Below, piece after piece: positions 39,387 to 46,444 of a DNA stretch of 64,000 nucleotides (position 1 is its first letter; each line of letters begins with the position of its first letter). The DNA comes from Thermosynechococcaceae cyanobacterium Okahandja. GTDB taxonomy: Bacteria; Cyanobacteriota; Cyanobacteriia; Thermosynechococcales; Thermosynechococcaceae. A program made the translations under genes and the position numbers. The notes under the pieces are model-generated. The model saw only the letters and a program-made list of their open reading frames with translations. It was not told where the DNA came from and searched no databases. The DNA lies in contig CP136945.1 of NCBI GenBank assembly GCA_041530395.1, positions 372,001 through 436,000 of the forward strand, given 5' to 3'.

Positions 39387-39405
39387 ATTGTAACAAAATT
39401 GTAAC
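39387..39405 (-). promoter_or_regulatory. Paired GTTACAAT direct repeats, HLR1/RpaB-like
   Basis: Read on the minus strand: GTTACAAT-TTT-GTTACAAT, two perfect copies at an 11-base pitch. Each half agrees with the (G/T)TTACA(T/A)(T/A) half-site of HLR1, bound by the regulator RpaB, but HLR1 has a two-base spacer and here it is three. It sits 30 bases upstream of the ABC exporter ATG and about 80 bases before the regulator start. Confidence 0.5.
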
Positions 39406-39484
39406 CAAAGCGGCGCCCCCATCGCTGGCCGAGGGTGGAAAGGGGTTATGCTACAGTTTGGCTAGCAGCGAAGGACATCCCCCC

Positions 39485-40180
39485 GTGGAACACATCCTGC
39501 TCCTAGAAGACGAAACCGAGTTAGCAGACCCCCTAGGACGAGTGTTGCGCCAGGAAGGCTATCAGGTGGACTTAGCCCACGATGGGTTAACTGCTCAGGC
39601 CTACTGGCAACGCCAACGACCCTACGACCTGCTGATTTTAGATTGGATGGTGCCGCCGCCAACGGGGCTAGAGCTTTGCCGTCTGCTGCGCCAAGCGGGC
39701 GACGATACGCCGGTGCTGTTTTTAACCGCCCGCGACACCCTCGACGATCGCGTGTGTGGCCTTGATGCCGGGGCAGATGACTACCTTGTCAAACCCTTTG
39801 AACTGCGGGAATTACTGGCGCGGGTACGGGCACTCCTGCGGCGGCGACAGAGCACCCCCAGCACCGTCCTCTGCTGGCAAGATTTACGCCTTGACCTAGA
39901 GAATCGCCTAGCCTACCGCGGTCAACAGTGGATTAGCCTGTCCGAGAAAGAAACCACCCTATTGGCGCTGTTCCTTAAACATCCCACCGAACTCCTCAGC
40001 CATGAGTTTATTGCCCGCCAGCTCTGGCCAGAACAAAAGGAGGTCAACCGCAACTTATTGGCGGCACAAATTCGCCTCCTCCGGCGTAAAATTGAGCACG
40101 CGGGTGAAGCCTCCCTCATCCAAACCATTTATGGCCAAGGCTACCGCCTGCGTCCTGTTACGAGTCCCTCACCCGAGTGA
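39485..40180 (+). CDS. OmpR/PhoB-type response regulator
   Basis: 231 residues from the GTG at 39485 (VEHILLLEDETELADPLG). Receiver domain (about 1-118) with the acidic pair EDE, the phospho-acceptor in LLILDWMVPPP, Thr in FLTARD and Lys in DDYLVKPF. DNA-binding winged helix (about 130-226) ending TIYGQGYRLRP. The nearest layout is RppA-like regulators of cyanobacteria. No kinase gene is adjacent. It may bind the paired repeats in its own divergent promoter. The 49-residue longer form from 39338 is rejected because it overlaps the divergent gene's start. Confidence 0.85.
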   Translation: MEHILLLEDETELADPLGRVLRQEGYQVDLAHDGLTAQAYWQRQRPYDLLILDWMVPPPTGLELCRLLRQAGDDTPVLFLTARDTLDDRVCGLDAGADDYLVKPFELRELLARVRALLRRRQSTPSTVLCWQDLRLDLENRLAYRGQQWISLSEKETTLLALFLKHPTELLSHEFIARQLWPEQKEVNRNLLAAQIRLLRRKIEHAGEASLIQTIYGQGYRLRPVTSPSPE

Positions 40181-41502
40181 GCACTACGACCCATTCTACT
40201 GAGGCATCGGCATCATCGAGCCACTCTGACCCCAATCAGATTCGGGAACCGGATCGTGCCATTCATCAGTGGTATCGCTTTGTCCTGTCTTTTCCGCCCC
40301 ACCTTGTCCAAGACTACATCAATAAATTTGGCTTAAATCGTAACCACTGCCTCCTCGACCCCTTTTGCGGTACGGGCACCACCGTTGTTGAAGCGAAAAA
40401 ACAGGGTATTCCCAGCGTGGGGATTGAGGCCAATCCGATGGCATGGTTCGCCAGCACCGTGAAAATTGACTGGACCCCCGATCCGGCAGCCCTTCTTGAG
40501 GTAGCCGCTCAAATTAGTAGGGCCGCCAGCCGTGCTCTTGAAACCGACGGCCTGCCCCTGCGCACTCTGTCCGAAGAGCAACAGCGCCTGATGTTGCGCA
40601 ATTCCATTAGTCCCCTACCGCTGCACAAAACCCTAATTCTGTTGGAGCACCTGCGGGCAACGGCTCCGCCAGACCCTGTGGGGCATCTCCAGTTGGCCTT
40701 AGCGAAAGCCCTTGTCACCGCAATTAGTAACCTGCGTTTTGGGCCAGAAGTTAGTGTCGGCAAGCCAAAGAGGAATGCCCCCGTGCTTGAGGCATGGCAG
40801 CAGGAGGTGGAAACCATCGCAGCGGATCTCGCCCAATGCCAGCACCTTCAGGCGGTGCCCAGCGTCGTACACCACGCCGATGCGCGGCAACTGCTGCGGG
40901 TGTTAGCGCCCAATTCCATTGATGCGGTGATTACGTCCCCCCCTTACCCGAACGAAAAGGACTATACGCGCACAACTCGCCTAGAGTCGGTGCTGCTGGG
41001 GTTTATCCAAAGTAAGCAGGAGTTACGACGGCTCAAAGACGGCCTGATCCGCTCCAATACTCGCAATGTCTTTAAGGCCGACGGGGATGATCGGTGGGTG
41101 GCCAAACACAGCGAGATTCAGCGCATTGCCCAAACCATTGAGGAACGGCGCATGGCCCTAGGGAAGACGAGTGGCTTTGAGCGCCTTTACGCCAGAGCGG
41201 TGAAGCTATATTTCGGCGGGATGGCCAAGCATTTGGCAGATTTGCGGTGGGTGCTGCGTCCGGGGGCGCAACTGGCCTATGTTGTCGGGGATCAAAAGTC
41301 CTATTTGCAAGTTATGGTTCGCACGGGTGAGCTATTGGCGGATTTGGCGCAGGGCCTCGGCTATGAACTGGTGGGCATTGATCTGTTCCGCACTCGGCTG
41401 GCAACGGCCACAAAAGAGCAGATACGGGAGGAGGTTGTGCGACTGCGCTGGCCGGGGCAGTTCCCCTCCACCCCCTACCCCTTTAGCGATGAGCCGCTCT
41501 GA
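40177..41502 (+). CDS. DNA methyltransferase (SPPY type, probable N4-cytosine or N6-adenine)
   Basis: 441 residues from the GTG at 40177, overlapping the regulator gene by four bases. Motif I DPFCGTGTT (61-69) binds S-adenosylmethionine; GIEANPMAWF follows. The catalytic motif SPPY is at 253-256, followed by EKDYTR. The order (SAM motif, long middle, catalytic motif) fits the alpha arrangement of amino-methyltransferases rather than the more usual beta order for SPPY enzymes. No restriction gene is adjacent, so it is solitary. The recognition site is unknown. Confidence 0.8.
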   Translation: MSTTTHSTEASASSSHSDPNQIREPDRAIHQWYRFVLSFPPHLVQDYINKFGLNRNHCLLDPFCGTGTTVVEAKKQGIPSVGIEANPMAWFASTVKIDWTPDPAALLEVAAQISRAASRALETDGLPLRTLSEEQQRLMLRNSISPLPLHKTLILLEHLRATAPPDPVGHLQLALAKALVTAISNLRFGPEVSVGKPKRNAPVLEAWQQEVETIAADLAQCQHLQAVPSVVHHADARQLLRVLAPNSIDAVITSPPYPNEKDYTRTTRLESVLLGFIQSKQELRRLKDGLIRSNTRNVFKADGDDRWVAKHSEIQRIAQTIEERRMALGKTSGFERLYARAVKLYFGGMAKHLADLRWVLRPGAQLAYVVGDQKSYLQVMVRTGELLADLAQGLGYELVGIDLFRTRLATATKEQIREEVVRLRWPGQFPSTPYPFSDEPL

Positions 41503-41509
41503 GCAACGC

Positions 41510-42890
41510 TTAACTTTTGAGGGGTTCGGGGAGCTATAAGTCCCGCGCTGTATCTGAAAGGTCAGCGTCGGGAGGAATGCGCGGCAGGCAACGGGACTCG
41601 ATGTCCCTAAGCCTGCCAAATCAGCTAGAATCCAAGCAATAAACTTCATCTGAAAATGCCTCAAGTCCTCACGGTTTCCTGTAAATTGACGGTCACGCCG
41701 CAGCAGGTTGAAAAACTTGATGCGGTGCTTTCCGCTTTTGCAAAGTGCTGTGAGTTCGTGAATACAAAGACTCCCGAAAAGCTGACCAACCAGATTGCCC
41801 TGCAGTCCTTGATTTACAAGGAAGCTAGGGCGCATTCTGGGTTGTCTTCCCAGCTGACCATCCATGCCATCCGGCGTGTCTGTGCCAATCGTAAGACAGC
41901 GAAACAGAAGGGTAAGCCTGTGAAAGGGTTTGCCCCCACCTCTGTTGACTATGACAGCCGCATCTTCTCTTTTAGGGAGTCCGATGGGACGGTCAGCCTC
42001 ACGCTGTTGAAGGGCAGAGAGAGGTTCAAGCTGCACATCGGTCATTACCAGAAGCATCGGCTGCAAGGGCAACACCCTAAATCAGCCGTGCTGGTCAAGC
42101 GCAAGGATGGCAGTTTCTACCTGCAAATCCAGTTGGAATCTGAACCACCCCCTATTCCAGCCACAGACAAGGTGTTGGGAGTGGACTTGGGGCTTACAGA
42201 TATTGCTGTGACATCGGCAGGAGGAACATTTAGCGGAAAGCAGATCACACAGACTAGAGATAAACACAGCCGTGTTCGAGCTTCGTTACAACGTAAAGCG
42301 TCCAAAGGCACAAGGTCTACTCGCAGAAGAGGGAGACAGGTCTGGCAACGGTTGAGTGGACGTGAACAAAGATTCCAGACGTGGGTAAACCACACCATCA
42401 GCTATCGACTGCTCCAGCAGGCAAAGGAATCGAACCAAGCGATCGCCCTAGAGGACTTGACGGGCATTCGGGAGCGTCTGAACCAACTGCCCCGCTCCAA
42501 GGCAGAACGGAGGCGGATGAACAGTTGGGCGTTCTACCAGCTCCGCCAATTCCTGATTTACAAAGGTGTGAAGTTTGGCGTGGATGTCCGTTTGGTTGAT
42601 CCGCGTTATACCTCAAAGACGTGCCATTGCTGCAAGGTGATTGGCGATCGCCAAGGCAAACTATTTGAGTGCTTGAACCTATCCTGTGGTTGGATTGGCG
42701 ATGCGGATGTGAATGGAGCGAAAAATATCGCTACATTGGGGGCGATTGTAAACCGCCCTAGAGGTTCCGAGGCAATGTCCTGCTCTTTGGAAGATGTTGT
42801 CTTGAGGGCTGCTGAAAGCCCGCTCCGTACCCCCAAACCCCCGCACGCGGGGGCAAGGGGGCAAGGTCGGAGTCGGGTAGTTTACTCACT
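41510..42890 (+). mobile_element. IS200/IS605-family element carrying tnpB only
   Basis: Starts after TTAAC (41510-41514). The left end holds an imperfect hairpin TCCCGCGCTG/CAGCG-T-CGGGA (41541-41550 with 41563-41573) with a bulged T, as TnpA-recognised ends of this family have. The right end has CTCCG-T-ACC/GGTCGGAG (42823-42872), again with a bulged T, around a C5/G5 stem. The right boundary (near 42890) is approximate. There is no tnpA, so movement would need a transposase from elsewhere. Confidence 0.8.
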
Positions 42891-42933
42891 GTTGAACATC
42901 ACAGGGGGTGCCGATCGCAACCACTGTCGGTAG
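41656..42933 (+). CDS. tnpB: TnpB RNA-guided nuclease, IS605 OrfB
   Basis: 425 residues. RuvC-like acids are present: Asp in GVDLGLTD (about 176), Glu in ALEDLTGIRE (about 262) and Asp in GDADVNGAKNI (about 349). The zinc ribbon has CHCC and a later C-X4-C pair (FECLNLSCGW). TnpB proteins are RNA-guided DNA nucleases that keep the transposon at its site and are relatives of Cas12. The coding region runs into the right end, where the guide RNA is expected to start. All key residues are intact, so it may be active despite the missing tnpA. Confidence 0.95.
   Translation: MPQVLTVSCKLTVTPQQVEKLDAVLSAFAKCCEFVNTKTPEKLTNQIALQSLIYKEARAHSGLSSQLTIHAIRRVCANRKTAKQKGKPVKGFAPTSVDYDSRIFSFRESDGTVSLTLLKGRERFKLHIGHYQKHRLQGQHPKSAVLVKRKDGSFYLQIQLESEPPPIPATDKVLGVDLGLTDIAVTSAGGTFSGKQITQTRDKHSRVRASLQRKASKGTRSTRRRGRQVWQRLSGREQRFQTWVNHTISYRLLQQAKESNQAIALEDLTGIRERLNQLPRSKAERRRMNSWAFYQLRQFLIYKGVKFGVDVRLVDPRYTSKTCHCCKVIGDRQGKLFECLNLSCGWIGDADVNGAKNIATLGAIVNRPRGSEAMSCSLEDVVLRAAESPLRTPKPPHAGARGQGRSRVVYSLLNITGGADRNHCR
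42700..42890 (+). ncRNA. Predicted omega (right-end) RNA of TnpB
   Basis: In tnpB elements the guide RNA overlaps the 3' end of tnpB and ends at the right end, with the guide read from flanking DNA. Here the last part of tnpB and the right end form the nested hairpin CTCCG/CGGAG plus CCCCC/GGGGG (42823-42872). The coordinates are estimates from this structure alone. Confidence 0.4.
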
Positions 42934-42981
42934 CGCCACGTCTCCAGACAATAGAAAAGGTTGCGAAAGGAACGAACGCTG

Positions 42982-43161
42982 ATGTTGATAACAAAATCTT
43001 GGCAGCTACCGTTGGCGATCGCTGGCCATGCCGTGGTATTGGTCATGGTTTTGGTGCCCTTTCTTTGGCTCAGTGGTGGGTTTAGCGGTACGCCAACTAC
43101 CGTCCCGAACCGTCAACCGGTACCGGGGTTTTTGCCCCAAGGTCGCCCTGTGGCACCGTAG
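42982..43161 (+). CDS. Small single-helix membrane protein
   Basis: 59 residues from the ATG at 42982 (MLITKSWQLPLAIAGHAVVL). One membrane helix (about 11-34) and a short Pro/Val/Gly-rich tail. No family is recognised. GAAAGGAACG precedes the ATG as a ribosome-binding site; the TTG at 42961 is rejected. It lies between the tnpB element and hom, 38 bases before hom, and could be co-transcribed with it. Proline content and short tail make a structural role possible, but nothing firm can be said. Confidence 0.5.
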   Translation: MLITKSWQLPLAIAGHAVVLVMVLVPFLWLSGGFSGTPTTVPNRQPVPGFLPQGRPVAP

Positions 43162-43199
43162 AATGGGGTATTGGAAAATGACACCGTAGGACAACAGCC

Positions 43200-44492
43200 G
43201 TGACGTATCAAGTGGGTTTACTGGGGTTGGGCACAGTGGGAGGGGGCGTTGCCCAAATTCTCATGGATCCCACCGGACGGCACCCCCTCCTCAAGGAACT
43301 GGCGATCGCCCGCGTGGGGGTGCGAGATCCGGCAAAGCCTCGGGCAGTGTCCCTGGATCCGGCGTGTCTGACAACCGACCTCGAGGCGATCGTTAGTGAT
43401 CCGGCAATTGATATTGTGGTCGAGGTCTTAGGGGGGATTGAACCGGCGCGATCGCTCATTCTCAAAGCCATTGCCCACGGCAAACATATTGTGACGGCCA
43501 ACAAAGCCGTGATTGCCCGCCATGGGGCAGAAATTTTTGATGCCGCCACGGCGCAAGGGGTCTATGTCATGCTCGAGGCCGCCGTCGCTGGCGGTATTCC
43601 CGTCATTCAGGCGCTTAAGCAAAGCCTCGGGGCCAATCGCATCCATACGGTGACGGGTATTCTGAACGGCACCACTAACTACATCCTCACCCGCATGGAA
43701 CAGGAGCGGGGGGACTTTGCCCCCATCTTGGCCGATGCCCAGCGCCTAGGCTATGCCGAAGCGGATCCGAGTGCCGATATTGATGGCCTAGATGCCGCCG
43801 ATAAAATTGCCATTCTGGCGAGCTTGGCCTTTGGTGGTCGCATTCCGCGGGATCAGGTCTATTGTGAAGGCATTCGCCACGTCACAGCCGCCGATATTGC
43901 CTACGCCGATAAGTTGGGCTTTCGGATTAAACTGCTGGCGATCGCCCACCAAGCAGCAGATCAGCCCCTAGAAGTTCGGGTACACCCCACCCTTGTGCCC
44001 CTTGACCATCCCCTTGCGGGGGTGAGCGGAGTGTTTAACGCCATCCTGCTCGAGGCCACCCCCCTTGGCCAAGTCATGTTCTCTGGGCCTGGGGCGGGCG
44101 CGGGAGCCACCGCTAGCGCCGTTGTCGCCGATCTCATTAACATTGCCGCCCTGCTTCCTCAAGGGCGAGCCAACCATCCCCTGCTCACCTGCCAGCACGA
44201 TCGCGTTGTGCCCCTGTTACCCATCACCAACGTCAACAGCCGCTTTTATGCCCGCGTCCATGCCCAAGATCACCCGGGTGTTCTCGGTAAATTAGGCACC
44301 TGTTTTGGCAACCATAACGTCAGCCTTGAATCCTTGGTGCAAATTGGGGCGCATCACGAACTTGCCGAAATTGTCATTGTCACCCATCAAGTGCGCGAAG
44401 GGGAATTCCGGCAGGCCATGGCCGAAATTAGTAGTATGCCCGATATTGAAGCCATCCCCTCTATTTTGCGCGTGTTGGGGGACTCGGTTTAG
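43200..44492 (+). CDS. hom: Homoserine dehydrogenase
   Basis: 430 residues from a GTG start. NAD(P)-binding N-terminus LLGLGTVGGGVAQIL, the conserved EAAVAGGIPVIQALK and GILNGTTNYIL of the catalytic domain, and a C-terminal ACT regulatory domain (about 345-425, DHPGVLGKLGTCF). It reduces aspartate semialdehyde to homoserine for threonine and methionine. The ACT domain predicts threonine feedback. Its last codons are part of a 106-bp duplicated segment (see 44481). Confidence 0.97.
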   Translation: MTYQVGLLGLGTVGGGVAQILMDPTGRHPLLKELAIARVGVRDPAKPRAVSLDPACLTTDLEAIVSDPAIDIVVEVLGGIEPARSLILKAIAHGKHIVTANKAVIARHGAEIFDAATAQGVYVMLEAAVAGGIPVIQALKQSLGANRIHTVTGILNGTTNYILTRMEQERGDFAPILADAQRLGYAEADPSADIDGLDAADKIAILASLAFGGRIPRDQVYCEGIRHVTAADIAYADKLGFRIKLLAIAHQAADQPLEVRVHPTLVPLDHPLAGVSGVFNAILLEATPLGQVMFSGPGAGAGATASAVVADLINIAALLPQGRANHPLLTCQHDRVVPLLPITNVNSRFYARVHAQDHPGVLGKLGTCFGNHNVSLESLVQIGAHHELAEIVIVTHQVREGEFRQAMAEISSMPDIEAIPSILRVLGDSV

Positions 44493-44586
44493 GCGACCTC
44501 CCGCACCAAATCGTAGAGCAACTCCGAGGGAATTCCGGCGGCTAATAACAGCCGTGGTAAGGTGGGCAGCACCCGACAGGCGCGGC
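44481..44586. repeat. 106-bp direct repeat, left copy
   Basis: Pairs with 45262-45367 at an exact offset of 781 bases; four mismatches in 106. It contains the hom 3' end and an orphaned copy of the last 32 codons of the convergent gene at 45270 (minus strand). The stop codons of the two convergent genes overlap within GGTTTAGG. Confidence 0.93.
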
Positions 44587-44595
44587 AATCTTGAC

Positions 44596-44985
44596 TCACC
44601 ACGTCGTTACGTTCAGAGCCTCTACCTCTTGAAAATGAGCATCACGTGTGACTAGGATTAGGTCGTGCTGTAGGGCAAATGCGGCTACCCAGACATCGTT
44701 TTCCGGCAACGGACGTCCCCTGAGCTTCAACCTATTTTTGACTTCGCCATAGTGCTGGGCGGTGCCTGTATCGCACACTAGTATTGCACTGGCGGCAACG
44801 AGTTCATCCACTCTGGCTAAGTTGGCACTAACTCGGCCTGATTTTCTGGCACCGTAGTATAGCTCACCAATCACAATACTTGGAATAAAAACCTCACTGG
44901 CTTGAACAAGGTGATCTTTGACTGTCACATCATCTGCAAACAGAGCAATAACGATGTTGGTATCGAGTAAAAACCTACCACTCAT
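44596..44985 (-). CDS. VapC-like PIN-domain toxin
   Basis: 129 residues from ATG at 44985 (MSGRFLLDTNIVIALFADD). PIN-domain acidic residues: Asp in LLDTNI, Glu in VIGELYYGA, Asp in ENDVWVAAFA and Asp in LVTRDAHF. PIN toxins cleave RNA, often tRNA. The antitoxin gene upstream overlaps its start by 11 bases. The longer form from 45063 would duplicate the antitoxin coding region and is rejected. The pair sits inside a duplicated segment. Confidence 0.88.
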   Translation of the reverse strand: MSGRFLLDTNIVIALFADDVTVKDHLVQASEVFIPSIVIGELYYGARKSGRVSANLARVDELVAASAILVCDTGTAQHYGEVKNRLKLRGRPLPENDVWVAAFALQHDLILVTRDAHFQEVEALNVTTW

Positions 44986-45202
44986 CCAAATTTGGCTGCT
45001 CACAACCTTCTTCAATAGATTTATCCATCCACTGAAGATCATCAGCAGGAATTGAGCCAGCAAAACGTAATAACTGCTGTCCTGGTGTACCTCGTACCTG
45101 TTCTTTCGCTAAGGCTCGCGCAAATTCAAGCACTTGCCACTGCAAATGCTGAGGCATTCCCCTCAATTGTTCAATGACCGCTTCGACGATTGGCATGTCC
45201 AT
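44975..45202 (-). CDS. VapB-like antitoxin
   Basis: 75 residues from ATG at 45202 (MDMPIVEAVIEQLRGMPQHL). The N-terminal helix EQLRGMPQHLQWQVLEFARAL and the acidic tail (KSIEEGCEQPNLDEW) match small antitoxins of the DUF2281/VapB type that neutralise PIN toxins. It overlaps the toxin gene by 11 bases, so translation is probably coupled. The longer start from 45277 reads through the repeat and is rejected. Confidence 0.75.
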   Translation of the reverse strand: MDMPIVEAVIEQLRGMPQHLQWQVLEFARALAKEQVRGTPGQQLLRFAGSIPADDLQWMDKSIEEGCEQPNLDEW

Positions 45203-45261
45203 AGTGTGCTCCCTAGGTCTGATCCTACACAGCAAACACCAAGAACAGTCAAGTACTATCA

Positions 45262-45367
45262 GATTCGGTTTAGGCAACCTCCCGCACCAAATCGTAGAGC
45301 AACTCCGAGGGAATTCCGGCGGCTAATAACAGCCGTGGTAAGGTGGGCAACACCCGACAGGCGTGGC
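45262..45367. repeat. 106-bp direct repeat, right copy
   Basis: Second copy of the segment at 44481. It keeps the tail of hom (GATTCGGTTTAG, an intact stop for hom if continuous) and forms the real 3' end of the gene at 45270. This marks the ancestral convergent junction. Confidence 0.93.
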
Positions 45368-45989
45368 GAATAAACTCGTGAATCCACCGTTGCAGGGTCT
45401 CTACCTGCCTTTCACTCAGGAGGCGATCGGCGTACATGGGCGATAAACACTGACCCAGATCCGTATCTGCGGAGCACTGCTCTAGCCGGATTTGGCTTAA
45501 CCAACCGTCCTTGGGGCGGGTCAGCAACCAGTAGTTGCGCACAATCATCTTGCCGAGGTAGCGCTCTGTAACTTTCGTAATCTCGTGAATGTACTGGGCA
45601 TACTGCCGCAACGTGATGGGCGTAGTCGAGGCTACCGTTGTCGGACTAGGGGGGTCTTCACCGTCACTAAAAATTGCGGTTAACTGAGCCACCGTATCAG
45701 TGGCAAGGGGTAAATCATGGGCAACTAAGCGAAAAATTTTCTGTTCAATCGTTTTTAAGTGGTGAGTTTGTTGCGGCGCATTAAGTTTGATTTTCCGATG
45801 TAACTCAATCAGAAATTCCAATTCATTGAGTTGAGGATAGGTTAAGTAATCTAACTTTATATAGCGCTCTACCTGATCCTCCGGTGATCCCAACCATGGT
45901 TGGTCATGATCCCGTAGATGAGCTTGGATTGTTGGGTGCGCTGCCAGCAAGCGACGCACATAATAGCGGGTTGCAGGGGACACATTCAT
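45270..45989 (-). CDS. Conserved helical protein of unknown function
   Basis: 239 residues from the ATG at 45989 (MNVSPATRYYVRRLLAAHP), ten bases after a GGAGG ribosome-binding site. The sequence is nearly all helix; LLSERQVETLQRWIHEFIRH near the end is typical. No known domain or motif is recognised. The 28 residues added by a start at 46070 precede the ribosome-binding site and are rejected. Its last 32 codons occur a second time at 44489-44586, outside the toxin-antitoxin pair. Soluble, slightly acidic. Confidence 0.72.
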   Translation of the reverse strand: MNVSPATRYYVRRLLAAHPTIQAHLRDHDQPWLGSPEDQVERYIKLDYLTYPQLNELEFLIELHRKIKLNAPQQTHHLKTIEQKIFRLVAHDLPLATDTVAQLTAIFSDGEDPPSPTTVASTTPITLRQYAQYIHEITKVTERYLGKMIVRNYWLLTRPKDGWLSQIRLEQCSADTDLGQCLSPMYADRLLSERQVETLQRWIHEFIRHACRVLPTLPRLLLAAGIPSELLYDLVREVA

Positions 45990-46444
45990 AGGGCACGACA
46001 CCTCCTCGAAACATGCATACACACTAAAAGGGGGAAGCGACCTAGAAGTCGCTCTAGCAGGCAGTTCCAAGACATAGTTTTAAGATTATTAAGACATTAA
46101 AAAATTGTTAAGTTTATAGACCTCATCCTAAAAGCACTCATACTCTGAGGCAGTTAAATCGGCAGAAACACAAAAATAACTAAACCAGATATTAATAAAC
46201 GAAGCTATCAGCGGCCTAACTGCGTGATGCAATATTTATGTTTTTGTTATAAGTGCTGCAAATGGTCACCGTCAAGTATTGATTGATACAAATGGTTTGT
46301 TTGTTAAAATCCCTTGACCTTGACAATGCATGAGGGGCAGTCATTGCAGGAATCCTAAAAACTTACTGAAGTTTGGGTACTGCGGTGCACGGGGGGGTGA
46401 GTGTAGGATGGGGAAGGCGTTACTCTACACAGATTGGCTGCGGT
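45990..46444. other. Intergenic region upstream of carB
   Basis: 455 bases, AT-rich. The central part carries a GTA-N8-TAC site (46276-46289), followed by TAAAAT (46305-46310) that could be a -10 box. No open frame worth reporting on either strand. The last 70 bases (from 46373) are GC-rich and probably form the carB leader. Confidence 0.45.
46276..46289. promoter_or_regulatory. NtcA-type site upstream of carB
   Basis: GTATTGATTGATAC is a perfect GTA-N8-TAC palindrome. NtcA is the global nitrogen regulator in cyanobacteria. The nearest -10 candidate (TAAAAT, 46305) is 15 bases away, shorter than the usual 20-24, so the architecture is not the classical activated promoter; repression or coincidence are alternatives. 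Confidence 0.4.

Noticed and set aside
41510-42960. tnpA transposase
   Set aside because: No HUH-type TnpA (HxH and catalytic Tyr) frame exists on either strand in or next to the element.
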